Origin: Bradyrhizobium erythrophlei
GTDB lineage: Bacteria; Pseudomonadota; Alphaproteobacteria; Rhizobiales; Xanthobacteraceae
Reading direction: 5' to 3'
Assembly (NCBI RefSeq): GCF_900142985.1
Contig: NZ_LT670849.1
Coordinates: forward strand, 6,960,501 to 7,024,500
DNA: 64,000 nt
The first letter of the stretch is position 1; every line of letters begins with the position of its first letter. The translations under genes and the position numbers were made by a program. Under the pieces are notes generated by a model, which did not search any database, was not told the DNA's origin, and was given only the letters and a program-made list of their open reading frames with translations. Of this stretch, positions 54,799 to 62,854 are shown in pieces.

Positions 54799-55005
54799 AT
54801 GCCTTCGCCTGACAGAAAGCCAGAGCCGGAACCCGACAGCCGCCGCCAGACGGCGCACTTTATCGAGATGCGGCGCAATGTGCTGCGATATGCTCGGACG
54901 TTCCCACCCGGGGGCCAACGCAACCAGCACCGGCAGATTGCGTTATCGCTTCGCGCGCTGTTCAGAAGTAAAACATGGCTCGAAAGCCACACGTTGGACG
55001 GCTGA
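54799..55005 (+). CDS. Small helical protein, paralogue of 63490-63696
   Basis: A 68-residue protein: polar N-terminus, then RQTAHFIEMRRNVLRYARTF, PPGGQRNQHRQIALSLRALF and KTWLESHTLDG. The protein at 63490-63696 has the same pattern (LIDLRRQMLLFARSLPRGPK, RRQTANSLRRLYKNKAWLSTH), so both belong to one small helical family. The ribosome site is AAGGGGGC before ATG. Both genes share a GTGAGCAAAATTGACCA element upstream. Function unknown. Confidence 0.65.
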   Translation: MPSPDRKPEPEPDSRRQTAHFIEMRRNVLRYARTFPPGGQRNQHRQIALSLRALFRSKTWLESHTLDG

Positions 55006-55098
55006 CGCAGAAACGTTTTCCTTATAATATTTCGCAAACCGCCAGGCGCGCGCAGCCTGCGATTTGACGGCCGTCGTCTGGGCCAAAGGAGGCCCGTC

Positions 55099-55776
55099 AT
55101 GAGCACCCCGCCGAAGGACATATTTGACGCCAAGCTCTTTCTCGCCAAAGTCGGGGACGGGAAAGCTATCCTTGAATTTCACAAGAACCAGAAAATCTTC
55201 GAACAGGGCGACGTCGCCGAGACGGTGTTTTACATTCAAAAAGGCAAGGTCAAGCTCACCGTCTTGTCCGAACAGGGCAAGGAAGCTGTCGTCGCGATCC
55301 TTGAGCCCGGACATTTCTTCGGCGAAGGCTGCATGAACGGCCATAAGGTGCGCATATCGACGACAACCGCGATGGAAGATTGTGTGATCACTTCCATCGC
55401 CAAAGCAGCCATGATCACCGCGCTCCATGATGAGCCGAAATTCTCCGAGTTATTCATGTCCTATCTCCTGACCCGGAACAGCCGGATTGAGGAGGACCTG
55501 ATCGACCAGCTGTTCAATTCAAGCGAGCGGCGGCTAGCCCGGCTGCTTTTGCTGCTCGCCAATTTCGGCAAGGACGGCGAGCCACAGCGGATCAGCCCGA
55601 ATATCAGCCAGGAAACGCTGGCCGAGATGGTTGGCACCACCCGGTCCCGCGTCAGCCATTTCATGAACAAATTTCGAAAGCTGGGGCTCATCAGCTACAA
55701 CGGCCATATCGAGGTCAACAACTCGCTGCTGTCTGCGGTTTTGCACGAGAAGCCTCTGCTCAAAGAGCGTGACTAG
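55099..55776 (+). CDS. Crp/Fnr family transcriptional regulator
   Basis: A 225-residue DNA-binding regulator. The cyclic-nucleotide-binding beta-roll spans about residues 15-125 (FEQGDVAETVFYIQKGKVKL, LEPGHFFGEGCM). A dimer helix follows, then a winged HTH with TLAEMVGTTRSRVSHFMNKF. No N-terminal cysteine cluster is present, so it is not an oxygen-sensing Fnr. The second beta-roll half has KVRISTTTAMEDC rather than the full cAMP-binding RTA motif, so the ligand is unknown. It begins 93 bases after the small helical gene and may regulate the neighbouring zinc-ribbon genes. Confidence 0.9.
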   Translation: MSTPPKDIFDAKLFLAKVGDGKAILEFHKNQKIFEQGDVAETVFYIQKGKVKLTVLSEQGKEAVVAILEPGHFFGEGCMNGHKVRISTTTAMEDCVITSIAKAAMITALHDEPKFSELFMSYLLTRNSRIEEDLIDQLFNSSERRLARLLLLLANFGKDGEPQRISPNISQETLAEMVGTTRSRVSHFMNKFRKLGLISYNGHIEVNNSLLSAVLHEKPLLKERD

Positions 55777-55802
55777 GACCAACCATCAATAACTTTCGGA
55801 AT

Positions 55803-55819
55803 GTGAGCTGTATTGAACA
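55803..55819 (+). promoter_or_regulatory. Conserved leader element, copy 2 (GTGAGCTGTATTGAACA)
   Basis: It shares GTGAGC-nnn-ATTGA with copies 1 and 3 and lies 123 bases before the GTG start of the first zinc-ribbon gene. The following leader also shares ACCGCGCCATG and GCTCCCGCCT with the leader of the 54799 gene. Confidence 0.45.
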
Positions 55820-55925
55820 GCATCCCGAAACTCAAGCGAGCATGATTGCTCCACTACCGCGCCATGTTGGCTGCCATCGGTGACCGAGAGTTCGGTAACG
55901 CTCCCGCCTTATATGGAGAAAAACC

Positions 55926-56150
55926 GTGACCTTACCCGACCAATTCTTGACCGATATCGAGCGCGCTCGCTGCTCCCGTTGCCAAACGCGGATGATGCTT
56001 GAACGCGTTTCGGCAGGACCAATTGGTTTCAAACGCCGGCTGTTCGAATGCCCCAAATGCGACCAGGTTGAGATGAGGATTATTGCATCGGATCCCCTCA
56101 AATCGAAGGTGGCCGGCTGGCTCGCCGGCGAACTCAGGGCGCCGAACTAA
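55926..56150 (+). CDS. Small zinc-ribbon protein 1, 74 residues
   Basis: Starts at GTG (55926) behind TATGGAGAA. The Cys pairs CSRC and CPKC, 25 residues apart, form a zinc ribbon. A short helical tail follows (KVAGWLAGELRAPN). It is followed 24 bases later by a second zinc-ribbon gene and stands behind a Crp/Fnr regulator. Its role may be nucleic-acid or protein binding; no family is recognised. Confidence 0.65.
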   Translation: MTLPDQFLTDIERARCSRCQTRMMLERVSAGPIGFKRRLFECPKCDQVEMRIIASDPLKSKVAGWLAGELRAPN

Positions 56151-56174
56151 GAGCCAACTTCACGGAGGCGGCAC

Positions 56175-56363
56175 ATGCTCGATAAACAAAACCAAGGCCC
56201 GCAATGCACCGCCTGCGGTTCGCCCATGAGGCTGTCGGTGATTGAGCCGAGCATGTGGGGCCAGGATCTACGGACGTTTGCTTGCCCGCATTGCAAGAGA
56301 GTTCAGCGGCACGTCATCGAAAGCACGGTGACTGAGGCGTGGGTCGCGCCAAGGGAGCAATGA
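56175..56363 (+). CDS. Small zinc-ribbon protein 2, 62 residues
   Basis: CTACGSPMRL and CPHCKRVQRH give two CxxC pairs. MRLSVIEPSMWGQDLRTFAC between them parallels the spacing in protein 1 (LERVSAGPIGFKRRLFEC), so the two are likely paralogues. The ribosome site ACGGAGGCGG is well placed. Function unknown. Confidence 0.65.
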   Translation: MLDKQNQGPQCTACGSPMRLSVIEPSMWGQDLRTFACPHCKRVQRHVIESTVTEAWVAPREQ

Positions 56364-56383
56364 TAGCGGTCGCGGACTAGCTA

Positions 56384-56641
56384 TCAATGGGCGGCTCGTG
56401 GCAACAGGTAGCGCACCGTCACGCCCACCAGATGGTCCTCTTCCACCACCAGGACGTCACCGGCTTTCATTTCATTACGCATCACCAGACGACATGAGAC
56501 CAGTCTATCGTTCGAGCCAGGAAAGTCATCGAGCGAGGAATGCAGCTCGCGTGCGTTGATCAGAATGTGCTTCATGCCTCGGGAGACCGCACGCCCAAAT
56601 TGAGCGTTCAATTCTTGACTATAGTGGTCTGACGAAGCCAT
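56384..56641 (-). CDS. Small hypothetical protein, 85 residues
   Basis: MASSDHYSQELNAQFGRAVS begins the protein. HILINARELHSSLDDFPG, RLVSCRLVMRNEMKAGD and GVTVRYLLPR follow. I associate this pattern with a small family frequent in bradyrhizobial islands, of unknown function; the GDVLVVEEDH segment looks like a beta-strand pair. The ATG at 56641 has GGAGAAC six bases upstream, which rules out the extension to 56683. It is convergent with the zinc-ribbon pair. Confidence 0.6.
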   Translation of the reverse strand: MASSDHYSQELNAQFGRAVSRGMKHILINARELHSSLDDFPGSNDRLVSCRLVMRNEMKAGDVLVVEEDHLVGVTVRYLLPRAAH

Positions 56642-56892
56642 CGATGTTCTCCTCAAAGTAGCGGGCAACGGCTGTACGCTCAATCGGCAGCGAAGTCTCT
56701 GGTCTTGTTTTAGCGTACCGGTCGCACCCCACCAATCCCGTAAAAACGTCGCTTAATGGCACTAAACCGACTGCCTGCGAAGTCCGCAGCTTAGTCGCTG
56801 TTGGGGTGAGAGCGCACACGATGCCGAGAGCGAAAATCGCAGACATGCCCAGCGGGGTTTAATTCTGCTCCCGGCATCCCCACATATAGCCC

Positions 56893-57042
56893 ATGACCTC
56901 ATGGCAACCACCCAAGCGCGAACCGAAGAAGACCAGGGCAGAGCTGTACGAGATGCTGGCCGAGGCCGTTCGCAATACGCAGCCTGAGAACAAGCGCCTG
57001 CAACGGGTCAAGAAAAAAGGTCGCGGCGAAAAGGCCGCGTGA
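56893..57042 (+). CDS. Very small basic protein, 49 residues
   Basis: MTSWQPPKREPKKTRAELYE, then MLAEAVRNTQPENKRLQRVK and a Lys/Arg-rich end (KKKGRGEKAA). The amphipathic helix with TRAELYEMLAEAVRNTQ is typical of small bradyrhizobial proteins. No strong ribosome site precedes ATG 56893. Composition strongly favours coding over the antisense frame. Confidence 0.5.
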   Translation: MTSWQPPKREPKKTRAELYEMLAEAVRNTQPENKRLQRVKKKGRGEKAA

Positions 57043-57242
57043 CTTTTAACGCCCGCATAGCGGCGTTCTTTGCCAACTCGATCCGTCTCCACTCCGTGCT
57101 CACCCTCGCCCAGCAGAGGAACTAGGATGCAATGGAGCGGTTGAAGTAACACCTATCAAAGCCCTCAAGATATTTTGCGCGACGCGCCCAGCGCAAAGGA
57201 TCGACTGTAATCACTAGGCAGCGGCGCCAAAGTACGAAAGTC

Positions 57243-57461
57243 ATGACCAACGCTATGCTGCGAAGATCGCAACCCACCCACCGAAGACCTGCCGGGTTCG
57301 TCCGCGCCCAGGTAGGTAATGTTCAACACTTCCATAAAAGCTATGAACGCTATTTGGACTTAGCCCGCGCCGAAACTCTGACCGGAGATCGGATCGAGGC
57401 GGAAAATTACTTCCAACACGCCGAACACTATCTCCGAGCGATGCGCGAGAAGCAAAGTTAA
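57243..57461 (+). CDS. DUF4167-like small protein, 72 residues
   Basis: The C-terminal part YERYLDLARAETLTGDRIEA then ENYFQHAEHYLRAM is the core of DUF4167, an alphaproteobacterial domain. Normal DUF4167 proteins have a long Asn/Arg-rich tail after it, absent here, so this is a short form or a truncated copy. The basic N-terminus (RRSQPTHRRPAGF) also fits the family. The full-length chromosomal gene is not in the window. Confidence 0.65.
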   Translation: MTNAMLRRSQPTHRRPAGFVRAQVGNVQHFHKSYERYLDLARAETLTGDRIEAENYFQHAEHYLRAMREKQS

Positions 57462-57691
57462 GGATGCGAGCCAGCTATGGTTTGCGTCCGCCGGTTGAGC
57501 CGGCAGGACGGAAGCGGACATCGGTGAGCCGAAACGTATCATGATTGTTGAGGACAGCGGAATACGCCACCGAATCGGTTCGGTGGATCAGCATCGTCCA
57601 CGATGTCCATTTCATTATGTTTTTTGAATGAGGCGCACTGATCCAATCGCGTGAGATAATGAACGTCTGATGAGTCCTTGGGGAGTTCTCG

Positions 57692-57868
57692 ATGTCAAAA
57701 TTTGCCATTGGCGATAGAGTCGATAAAGCCACCGACGAACACGAAGGCGGCGTCGTTGTCGCTGTGTTCCCAACAGATGACGGCAATTTCAGATACGCCG
57801 TCGATATGGAAGGGTACGGCGCGCTGCAATTCCTGAGCGAAGAAAAATTAGTCGTTCACCGGGTCTAG
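57692..57868 (+). CDS. Very small acidic protein, 58 residues
   Basis: MSKFAIGDRVDKATDEHEGG, then VVVAVFPTDDGNFRYAVDME and FLSEEKLVVHRV. It reads as a small beta-barrel-like (SH3/KOW-type) domain: FAIGDRV, GxVVAV, FRYAV, then a final strand. The ribosome site GGGGAG lies before the ATG. No known family is assigned. Confidence 0.6.
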   Translation: MSKFAIGDRVDKATDEHEGGVVVAVFPTDDGNFRYAVDMEGYGALQFLSEEKLVVHRV

Positions 57869-57902
57869 GAGACAGCCCGAGGCACAAGCGCGTGCTAACG
57901 CG

Positions 57903-58856
57903 TCAAGCGTTGCCCTTTGCTGGGCGGCCTTCGATTTGCTGTTTCGGGGATACCGCCCTCGCCGGTGGCTTAGGTTTATTGAGCAATTTCCCGAGCGCCT
58001 TTGTTAGTTCGGCTTCGTCCTTGAGAGCGTTTGTCAGCCGTTCAGCAAGTTCGGCAAGAACAACTCGGATTGCCTGAGCTATCTCTAGACATTCAACGTC
58101 GGTCTGCGCGTGAAGTCCTGTGCTTAAGCTGTCATGTAACAGCGTCATTGGATTGTGCCCCTGAATGCGAAGGCTTTCAGGTATTGCGTCTTTGATCATG
58201 TCGAGAGATTTTGAGAATTGTGTCTCTTTTCTTGCAGATTCGAGTGAAGCAAGAGTCTCGGCCGGTGCGTTGATTAGCTTTGCAACGCGAATAATCTCGC
58301 CAATGATCGCGGTGCGTTGATCCTCAACAACCCGACGATAGTAGACAAAGGCACCGACGCCCAGGCCTTGGCTTTCACATCGGCGCCCCTTCATGAAGAG
58401 GTCACGGTTATGTTCGAAGAGCTTTAAGAGCCGGGGCGGAGTGCTCGGTCCGAAAGGCGGCATCTCGCCGTATTTATAACATAGGCCAACCTCGTCATTT
58501 TCACTCTCGGCTGCGGCATTCAGTGAATAGACCTTAGTTGACCGTCGGCAATTTGAACAAACATAAGTCAAGTACGTTAGCAGGCGCTTGCTGTCCTTGG
58601 GCTGCCGGTCCCCGGCTACAAAGCGAAAATGCCGGAGGCCATCACACTCCGTGTCGTCGCAATGCAGCGTCAGGCGAGGAGTGTTGATTTGCCATGGGGC
58701 GTATTTGTTGGTGTTGCGTATCTCGGGGCTAAATAGGTCTGAGATTTTGATGTTGACGCCGGGTGGCTTAGTTTCGAGAAAACTGGCGAGCGTCATTACT
58801 TCTACGTCTGGCTTTCTGTCGTCCGATACGTCAGGCTGGTCGCTACTATCGCTCAT
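57903..58856 (-). CDS. DUF4145-like protein with zinc-finger-like cysteines
   Basis: A 317-residue soluble protein. The N-terminal half has Cys pairs CDDTEC and CSNC, likely a zinc site. The C-terminal half (AFVYYRRVVEDQRTAIIGEI, then LEIAQAIRVVLAELAERL) has the helical pattern of DUF4145, a domain common in restriction-associated and stress proteins. Start MSDSSDQP at 58856 has GGAG 11 bases upstream; a longer frame to 58964 is possible. It sits beside the SRAP and winged-helix genes, all leftward. The DUF4145 call is by eye. Confidence 0.6.
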   Translation of the reverse strand: MSDSSDQPDVSDDRKPDVEVMTLASFLETKPPGVNIKISDLFSPEIRNTNKYAPWQINTPRLTLHCDDTECDGLRHFRFVAGDRQPKDSKRLLTYLTYVCSNCRRSTKVYSLNAAAESENDEVGLCYKYGEMPPFGPSTPPRLLKLFEHNRDLFMKGRRCESQGLGVGAFVYYRRVVEDQRTAIIGEIIRVAKLINAPAETLASLESARKETQFSKSLDMIKDAIPESLRIQGHNPMTLLHDSLSTGLHAQTDVECLEIAQAIRVVLAELAERLTNALKDEAELTKALGKLLNKPKPPARAVSPKQQIEGRPAKGNA

Positions 58857-58983
58857 CAAAAAGCGGCTCCGAAAAAGGCAAACACGGTTCATATCCAAGC
58901 TCAACCGAGGCGAATGCGCAATCTCAATTTGAGCTGTCGTAACGTTACGCGCGACGGCTACCAACGCAACGGCGTGTTCCGGC

Positions 58984-59640
58984 TCACAGATTGTCCTCCT
59001 TGTCCGCCCCGCGCATCACGATCTTCAACGCATCGTCAAGCAACGGCCGTTGCAGCGCATTCGCCTCATCCCATGGCGCGCGCATCCAAACGTCGCGTTC
59101 TTCATCTGTCGTCAGGATCACCGGCATGGCCTTGGGGTGGATAGGTTCGACGACGGCGTTCGGCGAGGTCGTCAGGAATCCATAAACCTCATGCGGCCCC
59201 GGTATCGGCTTGGACTTGGTGCCGCGATCACCGTTGAAGGTTGTCCATATCCCAGCGAACGCGGTCAATGGCCTGTCATCATTTAGCGCGAACCACACCA
59301 CGTCTTTCTTCTTCGTCTCGGGATTAGGCTCAGGCGCATACTCGGCGAAGGAATTGAACGGCACCAAGCAACGGTTCTCGGGCTTGAGCCATCCACGCCA
59401 GTGCGGCGATGACGTGTTGCGAATGTTGGTGACCGGCGGTCCGCCAGTGCGCGGCGGTGGCGGCATTCCCCAACGCATCATGGCCAGTTCGGTGCCGGAC
59501 TCGGTATTGCGGATCACGGGCGCTGGATAGTCAGGAAAGACCCCCGGCATAGGCGCAAGGTTGCCGACGTATCGGTTTACCACGCGGAACAGCGCGATGA
59601 TGGCGGCTTGGTTGGTGGTGATACTGTAGAGGTTACACAT
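58984..59640 (-). CDS. SOS response-associated peptidase (SRAP/YedK family)
   Basis: SRAP proteins shield abasic sites in single-stranded DNA by forming a thiazolidine crosslink with Cys2. Cys2 (MCNLYS), Asn75 (TNIRN), Glu100 (SFAEY) and His168 ([11 protein letters not shown]) are all present, so it should be active. The 218-residue length is normal. SRAP genes are common on phages and plasmids as well as chromosomes. It is 33 bases from the winged-helix gene on the same strand and may form one unit with it. Confidence 0.93.
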   Translation of the reverse strand: MCNLYSITTNQAAIIALFRVVNRYVGNLAPMPGVFPDYPAPVIRNTESGTELAMMRWGMPPPPRTGGPPVTNIRNTSSPHWRGWLKPENRCLVPFNSFAEYAPEPNPETKKKDVVWFALNDDRPLTAFAGIWTTFNGDRGTKSKPIPGPHEVYGFLTTSPNAVVEPIHPKAMPVILTTDEERDVWMRAPWDEANALQRPLLDDALKIVMRGADKEDNL

Positions 59641-59672
59641 TTATTAGTGATGCTGGGCCGGGCCAAGCATGA

Positions 59673-60185
59673 TCAAGAGCCAGCGCCCGTAATCCACTGG
59701 ATTGCTTTTTGCACAAGGGGATTGTCAAAGGCTGCACTTAGAAGCCCTTTTGCATCAGCTTTCTCTTTCGTCGAGGCGCCTGCGCTGTCGATATAGTTGT
59801 TCAATCGCTCTAGCGCGAGATTGACGTTTTGGATGTTACCGCTCCCGCCGATCTGCACGCCCTGCGAGCCGTGAACGTTTACGCTTTTGTCTACGCTCGT
59901 ATGGATATTAATAGCGAAAGGAGGTTTGGTGGCACCCTCAATAACATCGACGCCATAGGCATTGATCCTTGCCATTAGAATTAGGTACTTCGCCGGACTA
60001 TTGATGCCGCCTGTCACCGGATGCCACTCAATTAGACCTTTATCTGCGAGTTGCTCGATAATTCTTGCCACGGTATCAGATGCGATGCCCGTGTCGGTGA
60101 AATTACTTAGTTCGGCAGGCTGCCTTGCATCTCTGATGTCGTAGAGCCGTTTCAGAACAACGCCTCTCGCCTCTTGGTCTTTCAT
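59673..60185 (-). CDS. Winged-helix protein with VQIG (RHIM-like) motif
   Basis: A 170-residue protein. Residues 1-75 form a winged helix (VVLKRLYDIRDARQPAEL, DTVARIIEQLADKGLIEWH, with wing GGINSPAKYLIL). A Gly/Asn-rich stretch follows: NVHGSQGVQIGGSGNIQNVN with VQIG at 110-113. A helical tail ends the chain (KADAKGLLSAAF). The VQIG tetrad is like the RHIM core (I/V-Q-I/V-G) that drives amyloid-like assembly in animal signalling, and similar repeats occur in bacterial conflict proteins. The Asn is one residue further than in true RHIMs. Homotypic assembly is inferred. Confidence 0.6.
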   Translation of the reverse strand: MKDQEARGVVLKRLYDIRDARQPAELSNFTDTGIASDTVARIIEQLADKGLIEWHPVTGGINSPAKYLILMARINAYGVDVIEGATKPPFAINIHTSVDKSVNVHGSQGVQIGGSGNIQNVNLALERLNNYIDSAGASTKEKADAKGLLSAAFDNPLVQKAIQWITGAGS

Positions 60186-60356
60186 TTCTTTCCCTTTTTC
60201 ACCGTTCGCCCGGCCACCACGTTGACGGCGGATCAATCGCCGATGTTTTCGTCGGCTACAATGCTACCAGATGGCTGCGCGTGTAGGGATAGGCGTTTAT
60301 CATCTCCGACGTGACTTCGGCGCGGCCGGATATTGTGTGTGTCGGCGAAATTGCCC

Positions 60357-60689
60357 TTACGGCGCGATAGGTGGCGCGAGTTCTAATACCTCGCACTGCT
60401 CCTTGGCATATTCCCAGGCAGAGAACACCACCCGTGCGTCGGTACGATCAACTGGCATGACGTAAGGGTCCTCACCAAACATCACCCATTGCTCATACAG
60501 AGCGTTTGCGGTCATGCCTGGCTTCAACATATGAGTTAGGCATCCATCGACGATCTGCTTGCACGCCGCGACAGCCTCATCAGCGGTGCCGAACGCGCCA
60601 TGTTCGTACCGATGTTCTTCGTCCATATAGTGGAAATTGTCGTCGATTAAGACCTTGTATCTATTTCCAGTCGTCGTTTCCTTCGTCAT
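60357..60689 (-). CDS. Duplicated small protein 1, 110 residues
   Basis: A soluble acidic protein, MTKETTTGNRYKVLIDDNFH at the start, with CKQIVDGCLTHMLKPGMTAN and FSAWEYAKEQCEVL. The 61051-61404 product has the matching LLKPGMTAEAL and FSALDYAKERCEVL, so they are paralogues. The start at 60689 follows AGGAGGACG. Directly upstream are a perfect hairpin, an extended -10 and an operator-like palindrome, all duplicated before the second gene. Function unknown. Confidence 0.7.
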   Translation of the reverse strand: MTKETTTGNRYKVLIDDNFHYMDEEHRYEHGAFGTADEAVAACKQIVDGCLTHMLKPGMTANALYEQWVMFGEDPYVMPVDRTDARVVFSAWEYAKEQCEVLELAPPIAP

Positions 60690-60700
60690 CGTCCTCCTTG

Positions 60701-60747
60701 ATCCGAGGCCCTTTGGCCTCCCCCCATTCATTATAGCACACTGCTAT
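60701..60747 (-). promoter_or_regulatory. Promoter, operator and leader hairpin of duplicated gene 1
   Basis: On the minus strand, an extended -10 TGCTATAAT (TATAAT at 60735-60730) overlaps palindrome ATAGCA-CAC-TGCTAT (60733-60747). In the leader, GAGGCC and GGCCTC (60705-60720) form a perfect 6-base stem with a CTTT loop directly before the ribosome site. The same layout recurs at 61420-61460. Confidence 0.6.
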
Positions 60748-61050
60748 TTCCAGCCGGCCAACTTCGCCAATCGTTGAGTTGAAAGACAGGCAAGCCCGTA
60801 GCGAGGCTCAGGACTCGTCTGCCGGCCGCCCTACCTTGCCCCTGCCCATAGGAAACAAGCGCACCACGGATTCGCGCTAGGTCATGAGGGACATAGCGAG
60901 CCGCGACGATAGGATTGAAAAACCTGTCACACCAATGCAGATCGGCCGATCCATGCAACGCTGGTGGTTGATGAAGCCGTCAAACATGCTCTCGCCAAGG
61001 TGGCGATATTACACCTATACGAAAGGTGCCAGTGATGCGGCTGGACATTA

Positions 61051-61404
61051 TTACGGCGTGACGGATGGCGCCTTTATTTCTGGAAGCAAAAACAGTGGCG
61101 CCGTTGCAATCTGATAAGCCAAATTGGCGGCGTGCTCAAAATTGGCTGCCTGCGCCTGCGTTAATACCTCGCACCGTTCCTTGGCATAGTCCAAAGCAGA
61201 GAATTTGTGGGTGGGAATAAACGGCTCATCATCTCCGACTATCGCATATAGATCAAAATCGTCCTCGCACATCGCATATAGGTTAAACAGAGCCTCTGCG
61301 GTCATGCCGGGTTTCAACAGACGTTCTAGACGTTCATCGACGATCAGCTTGCCGACCGCGACATTGGGGTCGTCCAACCCACCATTCGTACCAACCTTCG
61401 CCAT
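61051..61404 (-). CDS. Duplicated small protein 2, 117 residues
   Basis: Paralogue of the 60357-60689 product: KLIVDERLERLLKPGMTAEA aligns with the KQIVDGCLTHMLKPGMTANA region, then the FSALDYAKERCEVLTQ block. It has a 27-residue C-terminal extension (AYQIATAPLFLLPEIKAPSV) that the first copy lacks. The start at 61404 follows CAAGGAGGGAC. Function unknown; the two copies have diverged well at protein level, so the duplication is old although the leader is better kept. Confidence 0.7.
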   Translation of the reverse strand: MAKVGTNGGLDDPNVAVGKLIVDERLERLLKPGMTAEALFNLYAMCEDDFDLYAIVGDDEPFIPTHKFSALDYAKERCEVLTQAQAANFEHAANLAYQIATAPLFLLPEIKAPSVTP

Positions 61405-61419
61405 GTCCCTCCTTGATCC

Positions 61420-61460
61420 GAGGCCCTTGGCCTCAACCCATACATTGTAGCACACTGCCA
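61420..61460 (-). promoter_or_regulatory. Promoter and leader hairpin of duplicated gene 2
   Basis: TGCTACAAT (-10 TACAAT at 61449-61444) replaces the TGCTATAAT of copy 1. The palindrome is weakened (GTAGCA...TGCCAT). The leader stem GAGGCC/GGCCTC (61420-61434) is kept in full, with loop CTT. Confidence 0.55.
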
Positions 61461-61621
61461 TTTCCAGCCGGCCGGCTTCGCCAGATGATGGAGTTGAATG
61501 ACGAGCAAGCCCCTAGCAAGGCTCAGGATTCGTCGGCTGGCCCGGGGCTACCTGGATAAGGGATAAGGAAATGAATGCACCACGGATTCGCGCTAGGTCA
61601 TGGCGGCCCGTTGGCGCAGAC

Positions 61622-62620
61622 TTAGAAGAATAAGTCCTTGATCGCTTCAAACACAGATTGAAGGGCAGAAAAAACAGACTGAACCCACGAAGCGTGCAGG
61701 AGTTGTTGAGCGATTTCCTTGCCGGCCTGAATTGCAGCACCTTTTATAACGTTCGTCACGAACGTATCGACTCGTTCTTGCCATTTGTTGATGCTTGGAT
61801 CAGCAACCTTGGCAGCCTCGGCGAGTTTTTCCAAATCAGATGGCGCGGTCGCGCGTGGCGCTTTCAACAAGGCGATCAGGTTTTGAATACTCGCTTCGTC
61901 AACGTTCAGATCTTCGTCGAGATAGATTCCACTATTATGACCTATGCCAGGTGGTCGCGGCGCTAGAGCCACGCCAGCGGGTCGAGCGGTAAGCGTTGCT
62001 TCCAAGACAGCAACACGCGCCTCTAGTGTTTCGAATTTTGATCGCTCGGCAATCAGATCGGCTGGTTCACCACCGTTAACGAATGCGCCCTCCCTCGCAT
62101 TGATCGCGGCGCGGCCCGTCGCCATAGCCATCGATCTGGCCGAGAGCGCAACGTGGTTGGGAGGGGCTTTCAGTGGAAGAGGTGTAGAGCCGGCCACTGC
62201 TGCCGTGAATTCGAGGGGGGCGCCAAAGTCGGCAACCACTTTTGTCGTCGGAACCACTCCGGGGTTAAACGGCGGCGGTTGTCGCAGCGGTTGCGGTACA
62301 TCCCACCATTGCGAAAGGTACGTTGCGGGATCAACTGTGCGCAGCGGGAGCGGCGTGCTTGAGACTTGGGTCACAGCACCATCGGTCATAGACCGAAGCG
62401 ACGGATTTCCATTGAGAATGGTATGAGAGCTGACCACCGGCGGTAGCTCATCCGACTTGGTGGTGCCGGCTGCCTCATCGAGCTGAAATTGCTCCGGCGG
62501 AGACGTTGGAGGCTGAACGATTGGACGTGAATCCAACACACCAACGCTCGGTCCCGCTGGGGCGAGCGGAGTTGGGATTATTGGCGGATTAGGCGAACTC
62601 GGATCATCGATAGAAGACAT
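61622..62620 (-). CDS. Proline-rich protein with GIGHNSG motif, 332 residues
   Basis: The N-terminal two thirds are low-complexity and rich in Pro, Thr and Ser (SSPNPPIIPTPLAPAGPSVG). Then comes a short coiled coil (ERSKFETLEARVAVLEATLT), the motif PPGIGHNSGIYLDED, and a helical end (WVQSVFSALQSVFEAIKDLFF) that is amphipathic. The (P)xGHN(S/G) motif recurs in unrelated rhizobial mobile-element proteins and may be an interaction tag. The ATG at 62620 is chosen over the irregular extension to 62875. Unknown function. Confidence 0.55.
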   Translation of the reverse strand: MSSIDDPSSPNPPIIPTPLAPAGPSVGVLDSRPIVQPPTSPPEQFQLDEAAGTTKSDELPPVVSSHTILNGNPSLRSMTDGAVTQVSSTPLPLRTVDPATYLSQWWDVPQPLRQPPPFNPGVVPTTKVVADFGAPLEFTAAVAGSTPLPLKAPPNHVALSARSMAMATGRAAINAREGAFVNGGEPADLIAERSKFETLEARVAVLEATLTARPAGVALAPRPPGIGHNSGIYLDEDLNVDEASIQNLIALLKAPRATAPSDLEKLAEAAKVADPSINKWQERVDTFVTNVIKGAAIQAGKEIAQQLLHASWVQSVFSALQSVFEAIKDLFF

Positions 62621-62854
62621 CGCTCTGTCCCTCGCATGACAACACGCACTTGGGTGACTATGAGCGCGTTTTCCAGAGCCTCTCGCCAGGAACGCACAGG
62701 TATTTATCTTATATCGGATTCGCTGAATGTTCTTATCGGTCGGTACAACCGTACACGCGGGTGATTTCGTGAACATGCGGTGGCGCGGTACTGCTTTCCG
62801 CCCAACATCTAGGGCGATTGCACAACGCCGCGCGCCGCGCTCAAATGCCACCCC

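Noticed and set aside
54702..55148. A 148-residue minus frame opposite the 54799 gene
   Set aside because: The 54799 product has a paralogue at 63490, which fixes the coding strand.
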